DNA from: Sphaerosporella brunnea
Taxonomy: Eukaryota; Ascomycota; Pezizomycetes; Pezizales; Pyronemataceae
Direction of reading: 5' to 3'
Length of the DNA stretch: 32,688 nt
Assembly (NCBI GenBank): GCA_008704415.1
Contig: VXIS01000433.1
Span: 1-32,688, forward strand
Numbering within the stretch: position 1 is the stretch's first letter; every line of letters begins with the position of its first letter. The notes beneath the pieces were generated by a model that did no database searches, was not told the DNA's origin, and saw only the letters and a list, made by a program, of their open reading frames with translations. Both the position numbers and the translations under genes were made by a program. This document shows positions 29,140-32,688 of this stretch, one piece after another.

Positions 29140-30423
29140 ATGCCCACTGACAAAATCACTTTCTGCCTGAACTGGCGCGCTACCCCCTACCACGCTCCTC
29201 TCTACTTGGCCCAGAAGAAGGGTTATTTCGCCGACGAAGGCATCAAGGTGGCCATTTTGGAGCCCACTGACCCCTCCGGTATGCTTTTCTGCTGCCTGCG
29301 CTCTGTGGAGCTGCAGCCGTATGGCTGAACGATTTTCAAGATGTCACCGAGATCATCGGATCCGGCAAGATTGACATGGGCTTCAAGGCCATGATCCACA
29401 CCCTCGCTGCCAAGGCCCGTGGCTTCCCCGTCACTTCCATCGGATCCCTCCTCGATGAGCCCTTCACCGGTGTCGTCTATCTCAAGGACTCCGGCATCAC
29501 CACCGACTTCAAGTCCCTGTACGGCAAGCGCATCGGCTACGTCGGAGAGTTCGGAAAGGTGCAGGCTCTCCTTGAGCCCCAGCACCTTCAGTCATTGACT
29601 AAAAGTGAGGGCAATAGATCCAAATCGATGAGCTCACCAAGCACTACGGGATGACCCCCGCCGACTACACCGCCATCCGCTGCGGTATGGACGTGTCCAA
29701 AGCCATCATCAACGGTGACATCGACGCCGGTATCGGCCTTGAGAACGTGCAGATGGTTGAGCTCGAGGAGTGGCTCAAGGCCCAGGGCCGCCCCACCTCC
29801 GACGTCCAGATGCTCCGTATCGACGAGCTTGCCGAGCTCGGATGCTGCTGCTTCTGCTCCATTCTCTACATTGGTAACCCCCCCCCCACACACACACCTT
29901 CAGCATATGAAATAAAGCGGCTAATTACGACGGTGCCATCCAGCCAATGACGCTTTCCTCCAGGCCAACCCCGAGAAGGTAACCGCCTTCTTGAAGGCCG
30001 TCAAGACTGCCACCGACTACCTTCTCTCAGAGCCCGAGAAGGCCTACGCCGACTACATCGACATGAAACCCCTCATGGGTACCAAGCTCAACCGCAAAAT
30101 CTTCGAGCGCTCCTTCGCCTACTTCTCCAAGGACTTGCAGAACGTCAAGCGTGACTGGGTTTGTCTCTCCCATTTGCCCTCACCACCCGAGAAATGCTAA
30201 CACCTTCTAGACCAAGGTCACCAACTATGGAAAGCGTCTCGAGGTCCTTCCCGCTGACTACGAACCCAACTACACCAATGAGTACCTCACCTGGAAGCTC
30301 GAGGGCGAGTCCAGCGACCCCCTCGCTGACCAGAAGCGTATGGCCGCCCACCAGGCTGACGTCGCCGCCCGTGGTGGCTGCAGACGCTGCGTTGCTTCCG
30401 AGAACATCGCAGCTTCCGCTTAA
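29140..30423 (+). CDS. thi5: HMP-phosphate synthase THI5/NMT1 (thiamine pyrimidine synthesis)
   Basis: Predicted 346 aa from five coding exons: 29140-29278, 29341-29558, 29618-29873, 29944-30158, 30211-30423 (introns 62, 59, 70, 52 nt). The protein makes the pyrimidine half of thiamine (HMP-P) from PLP and its own histidine, in a single-turnover, iron-dependent reaction. The sacrificial His is present at residue 66 ([12 protein letters not shown]), and the CCCFC iron/active-site motif is at 195-199 ([12 protein letters not shown]). Other family blocks include [55 protein letters not shown] and [13 protein letters not shown]. Length and numbering match yeast Thi5. Expression is expected to be repressed by thiamine through the riboswitch in the leader intron just upstream. 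No disruption was seen. Confidence 0.96.
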
Positions 30424-30519
30424 GTTTGGCAACTAGCCGCTTGCTTTCCTAGAAGATGATGCTGAAGTCAATTTTGTACTTAACGTTTGTCGGGTTGGAA
30501 TTGATGGAATTCGAAGTGC

Positions 30520-30935
30520 TCAGTGATGACCGCTCTTGCTGGCATTGTCCTTCGAACCAGAGCCACCATGACGTGCATTCGCGCCAGCACCACCACTCGT
30601 GCCGGTATTGTTTTGCGGACCCGAGCCACCATCACGGGCTTTCGAGTCAGCGCCACCGCCGGTCACCGGACCGCCGGGGAAGCCGCCCCTCGGTGCGAAA
30701 CCACGGTGCACGGCTTCGTTATAGGCTAAGATGCGATTGAAATCCTCGTGCGACAAGCCTGCGTTTGGAGAAAATAGGTTGTACTGAAACGTCAGCGAAA
30801 TAAGGGAGAAAACGAAAATGGGGAACTTACATGTTGGAGTTTGTACAGGTTGGTTGTATCTATATGACACGCTTAAGCAGGTGGCATACCACTACAACAG
30901 TCAAACATTGCCTCACTATCCAGCACTCGGTCCAT
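30520..30935 (-). CDS. Small three-exon gene, unknown function
   Basis: Predicted 103 aa from exons 30935-30917 (19 nt), 30859-30831 (29 nt) and 30783-30520. Both introns have good signals: GTGAGG..CATATAG (57 nt) and GTAAGT..GCTGAC..TTTCAG (47 nt), and all phases agree. The spliced product starts MDRVLDNTTNLYKLQHYNLF, continues SPNAGLSHEDFNRILAYNEA, then turns into a Gly/Pro-rich disordered tail (RGGFPGGPVTGGG; two GGSG(P/S) repeats; end SKSGHH). No signal peptide or membrane helix is visible. I do not recognise a family. The tail could be disordered or RNA-binding in character, but that is a guess. The gene converges with THI5, with stop codons about 97 bp apart. Confidence 0.55.
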
Positions 30936-31566
30936 ATCCACATTATGTCAGGACGCATATTCCAACAGTACACGCATATTCCAACAGTACACGACGCTGG
31001 CCCATGTCGACCGTGAGTTGCTCGACACTTATCCACGTATTCCTCGCTGCGGGTCTCGATTAAGGCAGGGGTAGGAGGGTTGGCAGTGATGGCCTGCGGG
31101 GAGGGGAAGTAGCAAGCGGGAGCATGTTGGCGACGTATTCCGCGGCGGTTTTCCGCTCGAGTAAATCAGAGAAAGACAATAGCACTCCCTTTCTTAATAA
31201 GATACGAATCGGTGACCTCCAAGATCACACAGGTGTACAGGCCTGTTTTCTGTCCGATGGGATTTAGGAACAAAGCCCGCTTGTAAATTAGCATTGTGCG
31301 GCCCATGTACAGTAGCGCCGCGGGAGTCTGATAAAACAGCCAGCCCATGGTTACGATGTAGGGATGTACATAGGTCATAGGTAGGAGTGCCGCTGAGTGC
31401 GGCTGGGTTGGGTAGATAGATAGACCTCGGGTCGGGTCCTCGACCCTTCCTGCTAATCAACCAACTTACACCCCTCAACATTTGGTAGCAGCACCTCGAT
31501 CAAACAAGCGTACCTCGTTACTTGGTAACGTTCCTTACGCTTGACGATTTGACTACATCGACGCAT
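30936..31566. other. Intergenic region between the small gene and the LTR
   Basis: No convincing gene. A 21-bp direct repeat, GCATATTCCAACAGTACACG, occurs in tandem at about 30954-30994. Minus-strand open stretches around 31166-31481 have no family signature and no clear splice pattern. The 5 bp before the LTR are CGCAT (31562-31566), the expected target duplication if the 3' LTR has the same 5 bp. Confidence 0.35.
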
Positions 31567-31855
31567 TGTCACGGCTCAAGGTTAAGGGGTGGCTCGGCGC
31601 TAGGGTTAGGGTGTCATGTGACGCGGCGCGCCGCGGTCACGTGACGGGAAAGCATAAATGGCGAGGTTTCACTTGTTTTTGTTTCTTTTCTTCTTTTCTT
31701 CTTTACAGAACGTCTTGTATACTAGCGAACCTAGTAACCTTGAACCACCTTGTCTTGTCTCGTCTTCTTCTGCCTCTTGTCCTTGTCCTCCTGCCTCCGG
31801 TCCTTGCCTCGAAAGCTACGTACCTTGGACGTCTCCTCGCGCCTGTCCCGTTACA
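31567..31855 (+). mobile_element. 5' LTR of a Ty3/gypsy-type retrotransposon
   Basis: A 289 bp sequence starting TGTCACGG and ending CCCGTTACA; the ends are an imperfect inverted repeat (TGTnACGG). It carries a CATAAAT TATA-like box at 31653-31659 followed by a pyrimidine-rich tract and a probable start site near 31705. A near-palindrome of CACGTGAC and GGCGCGCC motifs lies in the upstream part (31618-31645). A gag reading frame follows within 70 bp. The downstream LTR lies outside the window, so this boundary call rests on terminal structure and context. Confidence 0.7.
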
Positions 31856-31857
31856 GT

Positions 31858-31866
31858 ACGTTCTGT
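31858..31866 (+). other. Candidate self-primer binding site
   Basis: ACGTTCTGT begins 2 nt after the LTR end and is the exact reverse complement of ACAGAACGT at 31705-31713, close to the expected 5' end of the transcript. The sequence does not begin with TGG, so it does not look like a tRNA primer site. This is the arrangement used by Tf1-type elements that prime reverse transcription from their own mRNA 5' end. Confidence 0.55.
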
Positions 31867-31920
31867 CGAACTATCTCCAACCTACGTAGCTCCTGCTCCT
31901 GCTCCTGACCTCCACACGCC

Positions 31921-32688
31921 ATGCCGATATACAAAGCTATCTCCGACAACCTCTAGGCACGCCTCGTGGCTGCCAGCGCTCTCACCGATCTTGAAAACAA
32001 CGACCCTCTCGACTATATCCACAGGATCTGCACCGAAGTCCTCAGTACCCCTGACTATACACCTGCACCCACCAACGACGGCCTTACCTTGGCCGAAGAA
32101 ACCGCTCGAGCCAACGCTGCCGAGCAAGAACTGGTCCGACAACGAGAAATCATCACCCACCTCCTGGGCCAGCCGGCACCGGAGAACCATGGAGCACGAG
32201 GTGACAAGCTCGCGGACGCGCCTATGTTCGACGTCACCCGCGATAAGCTTCGGTCGTTTGTCGCCCAGCTCCATCTCAAGCTGTTCGCAGACACCACACG
32301 TTTCTCAACCCCCCAGCTACGGTTGTCCTATGCCATCAACCGATGCGAAGGCCGTGCCATGGAACAACTCCTCCCCTACATTCGCGATAATGGCACGATT
32401 ACAGGACTCGACGATGTTGAAGACGTCATCAGCGTCCTCCAGACTGCCTTCGGTGACCCGGACCGCGCCGCCACAGCTCGTCACAAGCTCCAAACCCTTC
32501 GACAAGGCAACAAGGAATTCTCGCTATACTACGCCGAGTTCTCCAGGCTGGTCTCCGATTTGGATTGGGATCAACGTGCCACCATGGATGCCCTCCGGCA
32601 TGGACTCTCAATCGAAATCCTCGAGAAGCTCATCGGCACCCCGAATCCCACCAACCTTAACGACTTTTTCAACCTGTGCCAACGTCTC
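31921..32688 (+). CDS. gag: Ty3/gypsy gag-like polyprotein start, partial, with in-frame stop
   Basis: A reading frame beginning at ATG 31921 has a TAG at codon 12 (31954-31956) and then stays open for 244 codons to the window edge. The open part shows a Glu-rich coiled-coil segment (EETARANAAEQELVRQREI) and a retrotransposon-gag domain: FADTTRFSTPQLRLSYAINR, GRAMEQLLPYIRDNG, LQTAFGDPDRAATARHKLQT, LRQGNKEFSLYYAEFSRL and DALRHGLSIEILEKLIG. This is typical of capsid proteins of fungal Ty3/gypsy elements. Zinc knuckle, protease and polymerase would lie beyond the edge. The stop may be a C-to-T change (CAG to TAG), as produced by RIP or decay, or translation may start at a later site. The rest shows no decay. 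Confidence 0.8.

Noticed and set aside
29223..29893. Long minus-strand open frames antisense to THI5
   Set aside because: They are complements of GC-rich THI5 exons; the THI5 reading is unambiguous.
31166..31481. Possible minus-strand gene with hydrophobic stretch (MGWLFYQTPAALLYMGRTML)
   Set aside because: No family match, and candidate introns (for example GTCACC..CTCGAG) have weak signals.
1..32688. A biosynthetic, defence or otherwise co-operating gene cluster
   Set aside because: The genes are unrelated core functions on both strands; nothing suggests a joint pathway.

Overview
The window looks like nuclear DNA of a filamentous ascomycete (Pezizomycotina). The genes are split by many 47-98 nt GT-AG introns, most with CTGAC/CTAAC-like branch sites. 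The proteins are single-copy fungal housekeeping types, and the gaps hold many small inverted-repeat elements. Class or genus cannot be fixed from this sequence. All gene models were spliced by hand from reading frames and family conservation; no search was run.

Layout. 1-1150: cluster of small inverted-repeat elements. 1738-2944 (+): RAX1-type RGS/membrane protein. 3858-4330 (+): V-ATPase subunit e (VMA9), four exons. 4632-5673 (+): RRN11-like Pol I initiation factor with broken frames. 6469-7143 (-) and 7425-8217 (+): myosin regulatory light chain, divergent from a DUF5321/INA17-like mitochondrial protein. 8281-9391 and 13139-13931: two nearly identical direct repeats enclosing the kinetochore gene NNF1 (+), a 684 bp TA-flanked element and a DCR2-type phosphatase (-). 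13996-14392: long-TIR element just upstream of SSS1 (14626-15005, +). 15723-17832 (-): fimbrin SAC6. 18386-19556 (-): phosphopantetheine adenylyltransferase CAB4. 19779-20126: two abutting MITE-like elements. 21207-22048 (-): PAM2-motif protein with a Gln/Tyr-rich tail. 22882-25786 (+): DDHD phospholipase. 25787-28600: gene-poor, with two more TIR elements. 28605-30423 (+): THI5/NMT1 with a TPP riboswitch in a 5'-leader intron. 30520-30935 (-): small three-exon gene of unknown function. 31567-32688 (+): 5' LTR and gag start of a Ty3/gypsy retrotransposon running off the window.

How it works together. The core genes serve unrelated housekeeping roles: actin/myosin cytoskeleton (SAC6, RLC1), vacuolar acidification (VMA9), ER translocation (SSS1), CoA synthesis (CAB4), kinetochore (NNF1), thiamine synthesis (THI5). 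There is no sign of a biosynthetic cluster. The most informative regulatory piece is the THI5 leader: the aptamer, a canonical donor, a second donor and a uORF are placed so that splice choice would decide whether the THI5 start codon is reached. The most informative mobile element is the gypsy LTR: a 9-nt stretch just after its probable transcription start is complementary to the sequence 2 nt downstream of the LTR, which suggests Tf1-type self-priming. No tRNA, rRNA or CRISPR array was seen.
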